A stretch of 64,000 nucleotides of DNA from Corallococcus caeni (GTDB lineage Bacteria > Myxococcota > Myxococcia > Myxococcales > Myxococcaceae), in contig NZ_BTTW01000001.1 of assembly GCF_036245865.1 (NCBI RefSeq), positions 1-64,000 on the forward strand, read 5' to 3'. The translations under genes were made by a program, and so were the position numbers. Below, in pieces: positions 1-8,323 of this stretch; within the stretch, counting starts at the first letter, position 1, and every line of letters begins with the position of its first letter. The notes under the pieces were generated by a model, which was not told the origin of the DNA, made no database searches, and saw only the letters and a program-made list of their open reading frames with translations.

Positions 1-754
1 CGCGCAGACCGACGACTTCCACTTCCTCGCCCACCTTGATGATGCCGCGCTCCACGCGGCCGGTGGCCACCGTGCCACGGCCGGCGATGGAGAAGACGTC
101 TTCCACCGGCATCAGGAAGGGCTTGTCGGTCGCGCGCTGCGGCGTCGGGATGTAGCTGTCCACCGCCTCCATCAGCTTCAGGATGGCCGGCTCGCCGATG
201 TCGCTGGTGTCACCCTCCAGCGCCTTCACCGCGGAGCCGGGGACGATGGGGATGGTGTCGCCGGGGAACTCGTACTTCTTCAGGAGGTCACGCACCTCCA
301 TCTCCACCAGCTCGCGCAGCTCCGGGTCGTCCAGCAGGTCCACCTTGTTCAGGAAGACCACGATGTACGGCACGCCGACCTGGCGCGCCAGCAGGATGTG
401 CTCGCGCGTCTGGGGCATCGGGCCGTCCGCCGCCGACACCACCAGGATGGCGCCGTCCATCTGCGCCGCGCCCGTAATCATGTTCTTCACGTAGTCGGCG
501 TGCCCCGGGCAGTCGACGTGCGCGTAGTGGCGGTTCTTCGTCTTGTACTCCACGTGCGCCGTGGAGATGGTGATGCCGCGCTCACGCTCTTCCGGCGCCT
601 TGTCAATCTGGTCGTACGCCAGGAACGTGGCGCCGCCCGTCTTCGCCAGCACCTTCGTGATGGCCGCCGTCAGCGACGTCTTGCCGTGGTCCACGTGCCC
701 AATCGTTCCGATGTTCACGTGGGGCAGGCTGCGATCGAACTTTTCCTTGGACAT
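1..754 (-). CDS. tuf: Elongation factor Tu, C-terminal part outside the window
   Basis: EF-Tu is the GTPase that delivers aminoacyl-tRNA to the ribosome. The 251 residues visible start at ATG 754 and hold the whole GTPase domain: G1 loop GHVDHGKT (residues 19-26), the RERGIT switch I motif, DCPGH (G3) and NKVD (G4). The frame is still open at base 1, so domain 3 and part of domain 2 lie outside. The gene follows four tRNA genes by 17 bases and is almost certainly transcribed with them, as in the E. coli tufB operon. Confidence 0.98.
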   Translation of the reverse strand, partial: MSKEKFDRSLPHVNIGTIGHVDHGKTSLTAAITKVLAKTGGATFLAYDQIDKAPEERERGITISTAHVEYKTKNRHYAHVDCPGHADYVKNMITGAAQMDGAILVVSAADGPMPQTREHILLARQVGVPYIVVFLNKVDLLDDPELRELVEMEVRDLLKKYEFPGDTIPIVPGSAVKALEGDTSDIGEPAILKLMEAVDSYIPTPQRATDKPFLMPVEDVFSIAGRGTVATGRVERGIIKVGEEVEVVGLR

Positions 755-770
755 GACTTTCCTCGAAAAA

Positions 771-846
771 TGGAGCCCTGAACCAGGATTGAACTGGTGA
801 CCTCATCCTTACCAAGGATGCGCTCTGCCAACTGAGCTATCAGGGC
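771..846 (-). tRNA. tRNA-Thr (anticodon GGT)
   Basis: The minus strand folds as a standard 76-base tRNA with a 7-bp acceptor stem GCCCTGA/TCAGGGC, an anticodon stem CATCC/GGATG and loop TTGGTAA. The CCA end is encoded (TGG at 771-773 on the plus strand). It is the last tRNA of the cluster, directly before tuf. Confidence 0.96.
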
Positions 847-867
847 TTGGCGATGCACTACAACGGT

Positions 868-943
<76 letters not shown>

Positions 944-952
944 ATTGCCGAG

Positions 953-1036
953 TGGAGAGAGGTGGATTCGAACCACCGTAGGCATAGAGCCGGCAGATTT
1001 ACAGTCTGCTCCCTTTGGCCGCTCGGGCATCTCTCC
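953..1036 (-). tRNA. tRNA-Tyr (anticodon GTA)
   Basis: A class II tRNA of 84 bases with a long variable arm, acceptor GGAGAGA/TCTCTCC, anticodon loop CTGTAAA and discriminator A. Unlike the two tRNAs nearer tuf, no CCA follows the discriminator, so CCA must be added after transcription. Second tRNA of the operon. Confidence 0.95.
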
Positions 1037-1118
1037 GGATATTCGCTTGTGGTGCTGCGTCCTGCTCTCTACCCCATCTTGCTGCGTCCCGGGCCCTTAA
1101 CCGCGGCCCGTCCTACCT

Positions 1119-1191
1119 GGCCGGCGGCGGGATTTGAACCCGCGACCTACTGATTACAAATCAGTTGCTCTACCGACTGAGCTACACCGGC
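1119..1191 (-). tRNA. tRNA-Thr (anticodon TGT)
   Basis: A 73-base cloverleaf on the minus strand with acceptor GCCGGTG/CGCCGGC (one G-T pair), anticodon stem ACTGA/TCAGT and loop TTTGTAA. CCA is not encoded. It is the first gene of the tRNA-tuf operon, about 80 bases downstream of the promoter at 1270-1298. Confidence 0.94.
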
Positions 1192-1269
1192 ATCCATCCA
1201 GCAACTGCCCCGCCCTACCTCATCCCGAGCGGACCGTCAACCCCTCGGCAGCGACTTGAGAGGCGCGAC

Positions 1270-1298
1270 CTTTTAGAAGCCCCCACTCTCCAAGTCAA
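1270..1298 (-). promoter_or_regulatory. Sigma-70-like promoter of the tRNA-tuf operon
   Basis: On the minus strand TTGACT (1293-1298) and TAAAAG (1270-1275) are separated by 17 bases, a near-consensus housekeeping promoter. It sits just after the rlmB stop codon and points into the tRNA cluster. Assigned by motif and position only. Confidence 0.75.
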
Positions 1299-1317
1299 GG
1301 AGATTGATCCGGGGTCA

Positions 1318-2118
1318 TCAGCGGGAAGGACGGCCCCGCTGACGGGCGACCTCGTATAGCAGAATCGCGGCGGAAACCGACGCATTCAATGAACCGACCT
1401 GACCGCCCATGGGAATCCGGAGGCGGAAGTCGCAGTGCTTGAGGACGCCTTCCCTCACGCCCGCCCCCTCGGCCCCCACCACCAGCGCCAGGGGCCCGTC
1501 CAGCCGGGCACTCCACAGGGGTTCCGCGCCCTCGATGTCCGCGGCCGCGACCCACAGGCCCGCTTCCTTCAGCTGCTCCAGGGCGCGGGAGATGTTGGTG
1601 ACGCGCGCGATGGGGCAGTACTCGACGGCGCCCGCGGAGGCCTTGGCCACGGTGCCCGTCACCTGCACGGCCCGGTCCTTGGCCAGGACGACGCCGTGGG
1701 CTCCGAGCGCGTGCGCCGAGCGGATGATGGCGCCCAGGTTGTGCGGATCCTGGATTCCGTCGAGCACGACGACCAGCGCGGGCTGCCCCTTGGCCTTCGC
1801 CGCGTCGAGCACGTCCTCCAGTTCGACGTACTGGAAGCCGCGCAGTTCGGCGACGACGCCCTGGTGCACGCCGCCTTCCGCCATGGACGTCAGCCGCTCC
1901 CGGCCGACCTTCTCCACCCGGACGCCCGCGTCCCGCGCGCGGCTGAGCAGCTCGCCCGCGGCCTTGGCGCCCACCTGCCCGTCGACGATGAAGAGGCGCT
2001 CCACCGCGTCCGGGTGGGCGCGCAGGGCCTCCAGCACGGGGTTGACGCCATGGACGTAGCGCGGGGCTTCATGGCCGCCGCGGTCGCCACCGGAAGGCTT
2101 GGGGGAGCGCTCTCGCAT
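1318..2118 (-). CDS. rlmB: 23S rRNA 2'-O-methyltransferase RlmB (TrmH/SpoU family)
   Basis: Probable SAM-dependent enzyme that 2'-O-methylates a guanosine of 23S rRNA. The 266-residue protein has a short basic N-terminus, the substrate-binding N-domain (about 20-95) and a SpoU catalytic domain with the trefoil-knot motifs: NLGAIIRSA (127-135), VVGAEGAGV (213-221) and SLNASVSA (243-250). Length and domain order match group 3 TrmH/RlmB proteins. The start lies 5 bases after the stop of the secreted protein upstream, so the two are probably co-transcribed. Confidence 0.9.
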   Translation of the reverse strand: MRERSPKPSGGDRGGHEAPRYVHGVNPVLEALRAHPDAVERLFIVDGQVGAKAAGELLSRARDAGVRVEKVGRERLTSMAEGGVHQGVVAELRGFQYVELEDVLDAAKAKGQPALVVVLDGIQDPHNLGAIIRSAHALGAHGVVLAKDRAVQVTGTVAKASAGAVEYCPIARVTNISRALEQLKEAGLWVAAADIEGAEPLWSARLDGPLALVVGAEGAGVREGVLKHCDFRLRIPMGGQVGSLNASVSAAILLYEVARQRGRPSR

Positions 2119-2123
2119 GGGAA

Positions 2124-2570
2124 TTACTGGACCTCCACGGGCAGCGAGAAGGTCTTCTTCTGACGGGCGCAGATCTTCTCCGTGCAGATGAAGAAGGTCA
2201 GCGTCGCGTCCAGCGTGCCCTTGCCGGCGGACACCGCGGTGAAGGGGACCTCGAAGCGCGGATCCACGAACTGCTGGCCGGCGGCCTTCTTCGCCACCGA
2301 CTGTTCACGGGTCAGCGTCTTCTGGGCGGGCGTCAGCTGCTTGCCCGTCAGCTCCAGCTTCAGCGGGGCCTCGTCGGAGACGTGGGCGCCGGGCTTCGAC
2401 TTGATGGCGAGCACGAACGTGCCCTGCCCTCCGGCCTTCACCTGCGTCGACGTCCCCTCGGTGGTGACTTCATAGAGGGTGGCGGGATCCACGTCCTGGG
2501 CCAGCACCGGCGCGCCGACGAGCGTCAGCAGCAGGGGGGCCAGGGTCGGGAGGCGGCGGGGGCTGGGCAT
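2124..2570 (-). CDS. Secreted protein resembling the DsbD N-terminal domain
   Basis: A 148-residue protein with a signal peptide (MPSPRRL, then a hydrophobic core, cleavage near residue 24). The rest looks like one beta-sandwich and ends with two cysteines spaced C-x4-C (C129, C134), in the place where DsbD-alpha-like domains carry their redox pair. The open frame continues far upstream, but that extension is an Arg/Pro/Gly-rich shadow of the rimK-like gene; ATG 2570 precedes the signal peptide. A thiol-redox or copper-related role is possible but unproven. It lies between rlmB and the RimK-like gene on the same strand. Confidence 0.72.
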   Translation of the reverse strand: MPSPRRLPTLAPLLLTLVGAPVLAQDVDPATLYEVTTEGTSTQVKAGGQGTFVLAIKSKPGAHVSDEAPLKLELTGKQLTPAQKTLTREQSVAKKAAGQQFVDPRFEVPFTAVSAGKGTLDATLTFFICTEKICARQKKTFSLPVEVQ

Positions 2571-2635
2571 GGGTGTCTCCAGGAAGGCGGCGTTCGTATA
2601 CCGGGGCTTCGGACGCGCGGGGAGCGCTTTCTCTT

Positions 2636-3610
2636 CTAACTCCGCGGCACGTTCACCTTCACGGGCCCCTTGCGCTCCGGCGGCGGGAGCAGGGCCTGCG
2701 GCGTCTCCAGGGCGGCGCTCCAGACGGGGGTGGCGCCGGCGACGAGGGCCTCCGCGCGCTCGATGATGGGGGTGGCCAGGTCCATGCCCGTCGCGGCCTC
2801 CATCTCCAGGAGGGCGGGCGAGCTGTTCACCTCGAAGACCTTGGGGTGCCCCTGGACGTCCAGGATGTCCACCGCGGCCACCTCCAGGCCCACGAGCCGG
2901 GCGACCTTCTCCGCCGTGGCGCGGTGGCCAGGGGACAGCGTCAGGGCCTCCAGCCGGGCGCCCCGGTTCAGCGTGTGCGAGAGACGGCCGGGGCGCGGCT
3001 TGCGCAGCACGCCAGCGATGGCCTGTCCGCCCACCACGAGGACGCGCACGTCCTGGCCGGTGCTCCTCACGTACTCCTGCATGACGAGGTTGTGCCCCAG
3101 GCCGAGCACCGCCTCGAGCGCGGCCTCCAGCGACTGGAGGCTCTCGCAGACCATCACGCCGTGCTTCTCCTGCCCCTGGAGGAGCTTCACCAGTACGGGC
3201 ACCCCGCCCACGAGCCCGACCATCTCCTTGAGGTGGGCCGCGTCCCGGGCCATCACCGTGGCGGGGATGTCGATGCCGTGGGCGGACAGGAGCTGGAGCG
3301 CGCGCATCTTGTTGCGCGACTGCGCGATGGCCTGGGCGTGGTTCACCAGGGGCACGCGCGCCAGACCGAACTGGTTCACCACCGCGAGCCCGTACGTGCT
3401 GATGGACTGGGCGATGCGTGGGATGACGACGTCGGTGGGCGTGAGCTTCTTGCGGTCGTAGAGCAGGGTCGCCTGGCTGCCCCCGTCCAGATGCATCTGC
3501 ACCCGGAGCGGGTTGAGCACGCGGACCCGGTGCCCCCTCGCGCGTCCTGCCTCGACGATCCGCCGCGTGGACGAGATGGAAGCGGAACGCGAGAGGACGG
3601 TGATTTTCAT
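2636..3610 (-). CDS. rimK: RimK family ATP-grasp alpha-L-glutamate ligase
   Basis: ATP-grasp ligase that would add amino acids, typically glutamate, to a carboxylate of a protein or cofactor. In 324 residues the fold is recognisable: the N-terminal Rossmann-like part, the central ATP-grasp motif VKLLQGQEKHG (141-151), QEYV (178-181) and the metal-binding residues D248 and E260-x-N262. E. coli RimK, slightly shorter, modifies ribosomal protein S6. The true substrate here cannot be read from sequence. Same strand as the two genes downstream and 65 bases from the next. Confidence 0.85.
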   Translation of the reverse strand: MKITVLSRSASISSTRRIVEAGRARGHRVRVLNPLRVQMHLDGGSQATLLYDRKKLTPTDVVIPRIAQSISTYGLAVVNQFGLARVPLVNHAQAIAQSRNKMRALQLLSAHGIDIPATVMARDAAHLKEMVGLVGGVPVLVKLLQGQEKHGVMVCESLQSLEAALEAVLGLGHNLVMQEYVRSTGQDVRVLVVGGQAIAGVLRKPRPGRLSHTLNRGARLEALTLSPGHRATAEKVARLVGLEVAAVDILDVQGHPKVFEVNSSPALLEMEAATGMDLATPIIERAEALVAGATPVWSAALETPQALLPPPERKGPVKVNVPRS

Positions 3611-3687
3611 GGCGGAGGCGACCGGCGGCGAGGACCCTATAATCCCCGCCTCCGCCCGCGTAAAGCCGCCTCCGCCTGCCTGCCGGC

Positions 3688-4992
3688 TTAGAGCTTGCGG
3701 ATGGCGCGCACTTCGACGCTGACCGGGTCTTCCGGACGCGACGACTCCAGCTTCGCGCAGGCGCTGCCGGTGAACCGCACGCCCCCCTCTTCCAGCGACC
3801 AGGTGTCGGGGCCCGCGAGCGTGCGCTCGCCGTCAATGTAGACGACGATGAGCTTTTCATTGGAGGGCAGCTGGCTCTTCTCAAGCGGAGTGAAGCACGG
3901 CTCGCCCGGGAGGATCTGCTCGCTGATGCTCTTCAGCGCGCTCGCCAGTTCCTCACGATTGCCCGCCTGGTAGAACGAGCGACCGCACAGGCCGGCCGCA
4001 ACGTCACAGGTATCACCCGCGCCGCAATCAATGCTGGCCTTGCAGGTACGCGCGAAGCCGCCCGTGAGCGCCATCTCGTTGAGCACCGCGGGACCGTCGC
4101 CCGAGGACGTCTCCGCGCCGAAACCGATGACGATGGTCTTGATGCCGTTGCTCTTCAGCGCCGCCACCTCCGCCACGGAGGCGTTCTTGTCGAGGCAGCC
4201 CCGCTTGTAATAGGGGCTCTGCTGCACCGTGCACTGCGACGCCGACGCGAGCGTGCAGCGGCACTCCGGCATGCTGCCGTTGTACTCGTTGAACTCGTTG
4301 CAGTTGGGCAGACCGTCGGTGAGCAGGATGACGATCTGATCGCGTTCCTGGGAGTTGGGCGTCAGGAGCGTGCCCGCGAACTTCAGGCTTCCGCTCGTCG
4401 GCGTACCGCCCTTGGGCCGGTTCGCGCCCGCGTTGGGGATGGCCTGCAGCTTCGCGTTGACCTGGAGCGCGTAGTTCTGGAGGTCCTCGTCCGAGTCCAG
4501 GTCGACCGGGATGACCGCGCGGACGCTCTCACCCGAGGTGGCGGCCGCGCACAGCTGCGCCGCGCTCGGCGTCGTCGCGGTGGTGGGCGCCGGATAGGTC
4601 GTCAGGCCGAAGCGGACCAGCTTGCCGCTCTCCGAGAGGAAGGGGCCCATGGCGCCCTGGAGCTCCGACCAGCGCGTGGGGCACTTGGACGTGTCGCAGG
4701 GAAAATCCTCGGCACAGGTGAAGGTGCGGCCCTGCTCGTCCTTGAGGTCGCACACGCGCTGGCCGTTGACGACCAGGTCCTTGTTGACCGGCTCTGTCAT
4801 CGAGCCGGAGATGTCCACCAGCAGCATGACGTCCGGCTTGCTCTTGCGAGCGGTGATCACCGACTCCACGGTGGTCTGGGCGATCGCGAGCGGATCCACC
4901 GGCTCGAAGTCATAGGTCTGACAGCCGGCCATCACGGCAACACCGAGCATGCCGGCCAGCAGTGCGCTCAGGGGGGTCGACTTGGCGCGCAT
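3688..4992 (-). CDS. von Willebrand factor A domain lipoprotein
   Basis: A 434-residue predicted lipoprotein: signal peptide with lipobox VMAGC (C24), then a vWA domain whose metal-ion-dependent adhesion site begins DISGS (60-64). The second half contains ITLLTDG-like sequence (ILLTDGLPNC) and a short cysteine cluster (CKASIDCGAGDTC, then CG) resembling a Dickkopf-type cysteine motif inserted into the domain. Such proteins are common on myxobacterial surfaces and are thought to bind proteins or surfaces. It is convergent with nothing and sits alone upstream of the RimK-like gene. Confidence 0.82.
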   Translation of the reverse strand: MRAKSTPLSALLAGMLGVAVMAGCQTYDFEPVDPLAIAQTTVESVITARKSKPDVMLLVDISGSMTEPVNKDLVVNGQRVCDLKDEQGRTFTCAEDFPCDTSKCPTRWSELQGAMGPFLSESGKLVRFGLTTYPAPTTATTPSAAQLCAAATSGESVRAVIPVDLDSDEDLQNYALQVNAKLQAIPNAGANRPKGGTPTSGSLKFAGTLLTPNSQERDQIVILLTDGLPNCNEFNEYNGSMPECRCTLASASQCTVQQSPYYKRGCLDKNASVAEVAALKSNGIKTIVIGFGAETSSGDGPAVLNEMALTGGFARTCKASIDCGAGDTCDVAAGLCGRSFYQAGNREELASALKSISEQILPGEPCFTPLEKSQLPSNEKLIVVYIDGERTLAGPDTWSLEEGGVRFTGSACAKLESSRPEDPVSVEVRAIRKL

Positions 4993-5194
4993 AGGCTTTG
5001 AGGATTTCCTTCCAGGGGGGGAACAACGGACTGCGAATGCCGCAGCGTAACGCGTGGAAGCCCGCCGAGGCTACAGCGACTCGCGGCAGGCAGGTTCCAT
5101 TCAGGTAGTGCTGCCAAGTTGCAACGTCAGGCGATCCCCGAGGGCAGGTTCGTTTCCCCTGTCGGACATCCGCCTCCTCCTGGAGGGGGCCCGC

Positions 5195-5587
5195 TCACAG
5201 CGTGAGGACGCGGGCGCCTTCGGTCAGCCTCCAGATGGAGGCCAGGCCCATGACGTCGTCCAGCGTGCCGTGCAGTTCCTGGGGCGAGAGGCCACAGATG
5301 CGGACCGTCGTGTCGCAGGCCACGAGCTTCGCGCCCAGGGCGCGAGCCTCCTCCAACATGCGGGCCGGGGTGGGGACGTTGAGCCCTTCGGCCCGGGCCA
5401 CCTCGGTGCGCTCGCGCTCGCTGTGCGCCAGGCCGAAGCCGCCCCGGACCAGCTGACGGAGGGCCTCGAAGGCGAAGACGAAGTAGACGTCGTCGCCCAT
5501 CGCGGCGGCGGTGATGCCCATGGAGGCCGCCTGATAGGCGGGCTCGTACGTGGCGTGCTGGAGGAAGAAGAAGACGCGTCCGGCCAT
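5195..5587 (-). CDS. DsrE/DsrF-like family protein
   Basis: A 130-residue cytosolic protein with the alternating beta-alpha pattern of DsrE-like proteins: start MAGRVFFFLQHATYE, then GDDVYFVFAFEALRQL and a late segment LGAKLVACDTTVRICGL with two cysteines that could be the sulfur-handling residues. Family members act in sulfur relay or as peroxiredoxin-like proteins; no partner Tus/Dsr genes are nearby. It is divergent from the HEAT-repeat gene with an 81-base gap. Confidence 0.72.
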   Translation of the reverse strand: MAGRVFFFLQHATYEPAYQAASMGITAAAMGDDVYFVFAFEALRQLVRGGFGLAHSERERTEVARAEGLNVPTPARMLEEARALGAKLVACDTTVRICGLSPQELHGTLDDVMGLASIWRLTEGARVLTL

Positions 5588-5668
5588 GGTGGACCGACCT
5601 TAGCGTTATCGAGTCCGGACCGGCAGCCGTCGTATAACAGGGCTCCCCTTCCCCACCGGGAGCCCCGC

Positions 5669-6334
5669 ATGCCGAGCCAGCCGTCCCGCCCCCGCGGTGT
5701 TCGTCCCTCGCCGGTCCCGTCTCTTCACGCCGCGCCACGGTGGAGGGCCCTGGCCGGTCTCGCCGTGCTCGCGGGCGCGGGGCCCGTGTCCGAAGCGGCT
5801 CCGGTCCGCACGACCGCCGCGGTGGTCCGGGCTTCCGCGCCCACGTCCCCGAGCGCCGTCGCTCCCGGGCCGCTGCGCACGGAGGCACTGGGGCTGCTCG
5901 CGCAACCGAACGTGGCGCCGGAGACGGCGTGGCGCAGGCTGGGGCCGGAGATCGTTCCCGTGCTCGCGGCGCTGGCTGAGGACATGAGCATCCCAGACGC
6001 GCAGCGGATGCGGGCCGTGACGGCGCTGGCGGGCGTGGAGGCTCCCCAGGCGGGACAGACGCTCCAGGCGATGCTGGAGGATCCACACCGCCCTTCGGAT
6101 GTCCGCTCGCAGGCCGCCGCCGCGCTGGGCCAGCGCCTGGGGTTCGAGGCCGTGAAGACGCTGCAGGCCCGGCTGGAAGACCACGACCTGCGGATCCGCG
6201 AGGCCGTGGCCCAGGCGCTCGGACGGCTGGGCGGTCAGCAGGTGCGCGAGGTGCTGGAGGAGCGGCTCCCCCTGGAGGACGTCCCCCAGGTGCGTGAAGC
6301 ACTCCAGCAGGGGCTCACGCTGGCGGAGCCCTGA
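5669..6334 (+). CDS. Exported HEAT-repeat protein
   Basis: A 221-residue protein with a probable N-terminal signal or anchor (WRALAGLAVLAGAGPVSEA) and then helical repeats of the HEAT/PBS-lyase type: RMRAVTALAG, DVRSQAAAALGQRLG, RIREAVAQALGRLG. These build an alpha solenoid used for protein binding. The frame is open further upstream, but ATG 5669 is chosen because it precedes the hydrophobic segment and the upstream sequence is antisense to the DsrE-like gene. No enzymatic motif is visible. Confidence 0.75.
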   Translation: MPSQPSRPRGVRPSPVPSLHAAPRWRALAGLAVLAGAGPVSEAAPVRTTAAVVRASAPTSPSAVAPGPLRTEALGLLAQPNVAPETAWRRLGPEIVPVLAALAEDMSIPDAQRMRAVTALAGVEAPQAGQTLQAMLEDPHRPSDVRSQAAAALGQRLGFEAVKTLQARLEDHDLRIREAVAQALGRLGGQQVREVLEERLPLEDVPQVREALQQGLTLAEP

Positions 6335-6421
6335 GCCGGGCGCCGGGCATGGCGGGGACGGTCGCCCTGGTGGAGTGCTCGGGGCTCGCGTCGGGCGGGG
6401 CCTTCCGTTAGATGGGAGGCC

Positions 6422-7117
6422 ATGCGCCCCACCGTCCTTCTTTTCGACATCGATGGAACCCTCGTCACCACTGGCGGCGCCGGTCGCCGCGCCATGGGCC
6501 TGGCCTTCGAGCAGCTCCACCGGCGGCGCGACGCGTGCGACGGCTTCAGCATGTCCGGCATGACGGACCGGGCCATCGTCCGCAAGGCGCTGGGCATCAT
6601 CGGCCAGCCCGACACCGAGGACGCCATCAGCGCGGTCATCGACGCGTACGTCGCCCAGCTGGGCCTGGAAGTCCCCAAGGTCGATGCGCGCGAGTACCGA
6701 CTGCACCCGGGCATGCGCGAGGCGGTGCTGGAGGCTCGCTCGCGGTCGGGCTTCGCGGTGGGCCTGGGCACCGGCAACGTGCGCGCGGGCGCCAAGGTGA
6801 AGCTGGACCGCGTGAACATCCACGACCAGTTCGCCTTCGGCGGCTTCGGCTGCGACTTCGAGGACCGCGTGGCCCTCATCCGGCACGGCGCGAAGGCCGG
6901 GGCGGCGCAGCTGGGCCATCCCCTGGAGGCGTGCCGGGTGGTGATCATCGGCGACACGCCCAAGGACGTCGCGGCCGCCAAGGGCATTGGCGCGGAGACG
7001 ATTGGCGTGGGCACGGGCAACTTCACGCCCCAGGCGTTGATCGACGCTGGCGCCGAGTGGGCCTTCGCGGATTTCTCCGCCCCTGGAGCCATGGAGGCCC
7101 TGCTCGTCGGACGGTGA
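6422..7117 (+). CDS. HAD superfamily hydrolase (phosphoglycolate phosphatase-like)
   Basis: A 231-residue phosphatase of the haloacid dehalogenase superfamily. Motif I is FDIDGT (8-13, nucleophile D9 and acid/base D11). A helical cap follows, then motif II around GLGTGN, a lysine motif, and motif IV IIGDTPKDVAAA near residue 180. The length and cap suit phosphoglycolate or nucleotide phosphatases, but the substrate is not determined by these motifs. It is followed 42 bases later by the AT-hook protein. Confidence 0.85.
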   Translation: MRPTVLLFDIDGTLVTTGGAGRRAMGLAFEQLHRRRDACDGFSMSGMTDRAIVRKALGIIGQPDTEDAISAVIDAYVAQLGLEVPKVDAREYRLHPGMREAVLEARSRSGFAVGLGTGNVRAGAKVKLDRVNIHDQFAFGGFGCDFEDRVALIRHGAKAGAAQLGHPLEACRVVIIGDTPKDVAAAKGIGAETIGVGTGNFTPQALIDAGAEWAFADFSAPGAMEALLVGR

Positions 7118-7159
7118 AGGTGTGGTATCTCCGCCGCCCCTCCGAGGAGTCGTTCACGC

Positions 7160-8278
7160 ATGTCGTCCACGCTCGAATCCTATGAGCTGATCCGCTTCGC
7201 CGAAGCCTTCGAGGCCCGACTCGCCACGGCGGAGGAGATGGTCGTCGGCAGGCCGGGGCTGGAGGCCGAGAAGCAGTGGCTGGCCTCCGCGCTGGAGCGC
7301 CTGCGCGAGGCCCGCGAGCCGGCGGCCGGCCTGCTGGAGCAGGTGAAGGACCTGCCCGAGCTCGACGAGGCCCGGGAGGAGTTCTCGTTCGATCAGCAGG
7401 GCCGCTGGGTGGATGCGCTGGAGAAGCTGCACGCCGGCATCACCTTCACCGCCAGCAGCCGCGCGCCCGTCATCGAGGCCCTCTTCCCGCATCTCAAGTT
7501 CCCGCAGCTGCGCCGGGCCCCCGTGGAGCTGGTCAACGAGTACGCCACGTCGTACGAGCGGCGGCTCAAGAGCGCCTACGTCACCCGCATCTTCTCCCGC
7601 GATGACTTCGCGATGGTCCGCCCCGTCGTGGATCAGGTCGCCGCGACGTTCGCCGCGTGGAACGCGAGCCTGTCCCCCACCCCGCTGCCCCCGGAGCAGG
7701 AGGCCGCCCTGCGCGAGGCGCTGGTGGCACTGGGGCGGCGCCTGGACGTGGCGCTGCGGCAGGGGCGCCTGCTCGCGGAGGCCGCGCTGGTTCCCGTGCC
7801 GGGGGTCTTCGAAGCCGCGGGCCTCACCCTCAAGCCCCGGAAGCGCGCGGGCAAGTCGCTCGCGCTCTCCGCCGAGGAAGGCGCCTCGGACCTCTTCGGA
7901 GAGGAAGGCGACTCCGGCCAGGACGAGGCGTTCGATGGTGCCGAGGGTGTGGAGTCTTCCGGGGACGACGCGATGGAGGCGGCTCCCGCCGACGTCGAGG
8001 CCCAGGAGCCCCTGGAGGAGGCCGCCGAGCAGGAGGCGGGGAGCGTCGAGACTTCGGACCGTGGAGCCGCGGAGGTCCCCGCTGCTCCGGAACCCGTCGC
8101 CTCCGAGCCTCCCGTCGTGGCGCGTCCTCGACGGGGCCGGCCTCCGAAGAACGGGGCTCCAGCTCCAGAGACCGCGCAGGCGGAGGCTCCTTCGGAGGCC
8201 CCGGCTTCCGGTGCTCCGGAGGCCGTGCGTCCCAAGCGTCGCAAGAAGACCGACCCGTCCGAGGCTGGCACGCCTTGA
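7160..8278 (+). CDS. Uncharacterised protein with AT-hook tail
   Basis: A 372-residue protein of two parts. Residues 1-230 are mostly helical (for example SYELIRFAEAFEARLATAEEM) and match no family I recognise. Residues 230-372 are low-complexity, rich in Glu, Ala and Pro, and contain an AT-hook, PRRGRPPKNG, followed by the basic cluster PKRRKK near the C-terminus. An acidic stretch plus AT-hook is the layout of HMGA-like proteins and of the tail of the myxobacterial regulator CarD, so DNA binding is inferred. It is followed by hrpB on the same strand. Confidence 0.75.
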   Translation: MSSTLESYELIRFAEAFEARLATAEEMVVGRPGLEAEKQWLASALERLREAREPAAGLLEQVKDLPELDEAREEFSFDQQGRWVDALEKLHAGITFTASSRAPVIEALFPHLKFPQLRRAPVELVNEYATSYERRLKSAYVTRIFSRDDFAMVRPVVDQVAATFAAWNASLSPTPLPPEQEAALREALVALGRRLDVALRQGRLLAEAALVPVPGVFEAAGLTLKPRKRAGKSLALSAEEGASDLFGEEGDSGQDEAFDGAEGVESSGDDAMEAAPADVEAQEPLEEAAEQEAGSVETSDRGAAEVPAAPEPVASEPPVVARPRRGRPPKNGAPAPETAQAEAPSEAPASGAPEAVRPKRRKKTDPSEAGTP

Positions 8279-8323
8279 GACCCGACGCGCGGTGAGTCCC
8301 CCGCCGTGAAGAGGAACCCGGAC

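Noticed and set aside
2571-3884. N-terminal extension of the secreted DsbD-N-like protein to more than 580 residues
   Set aside because: The extension is Arg/Pro/Gly-rich, has no known motif and is the antisense-frame shadow of the RimK-like gene; the signal peptide starts at ATG 2570.
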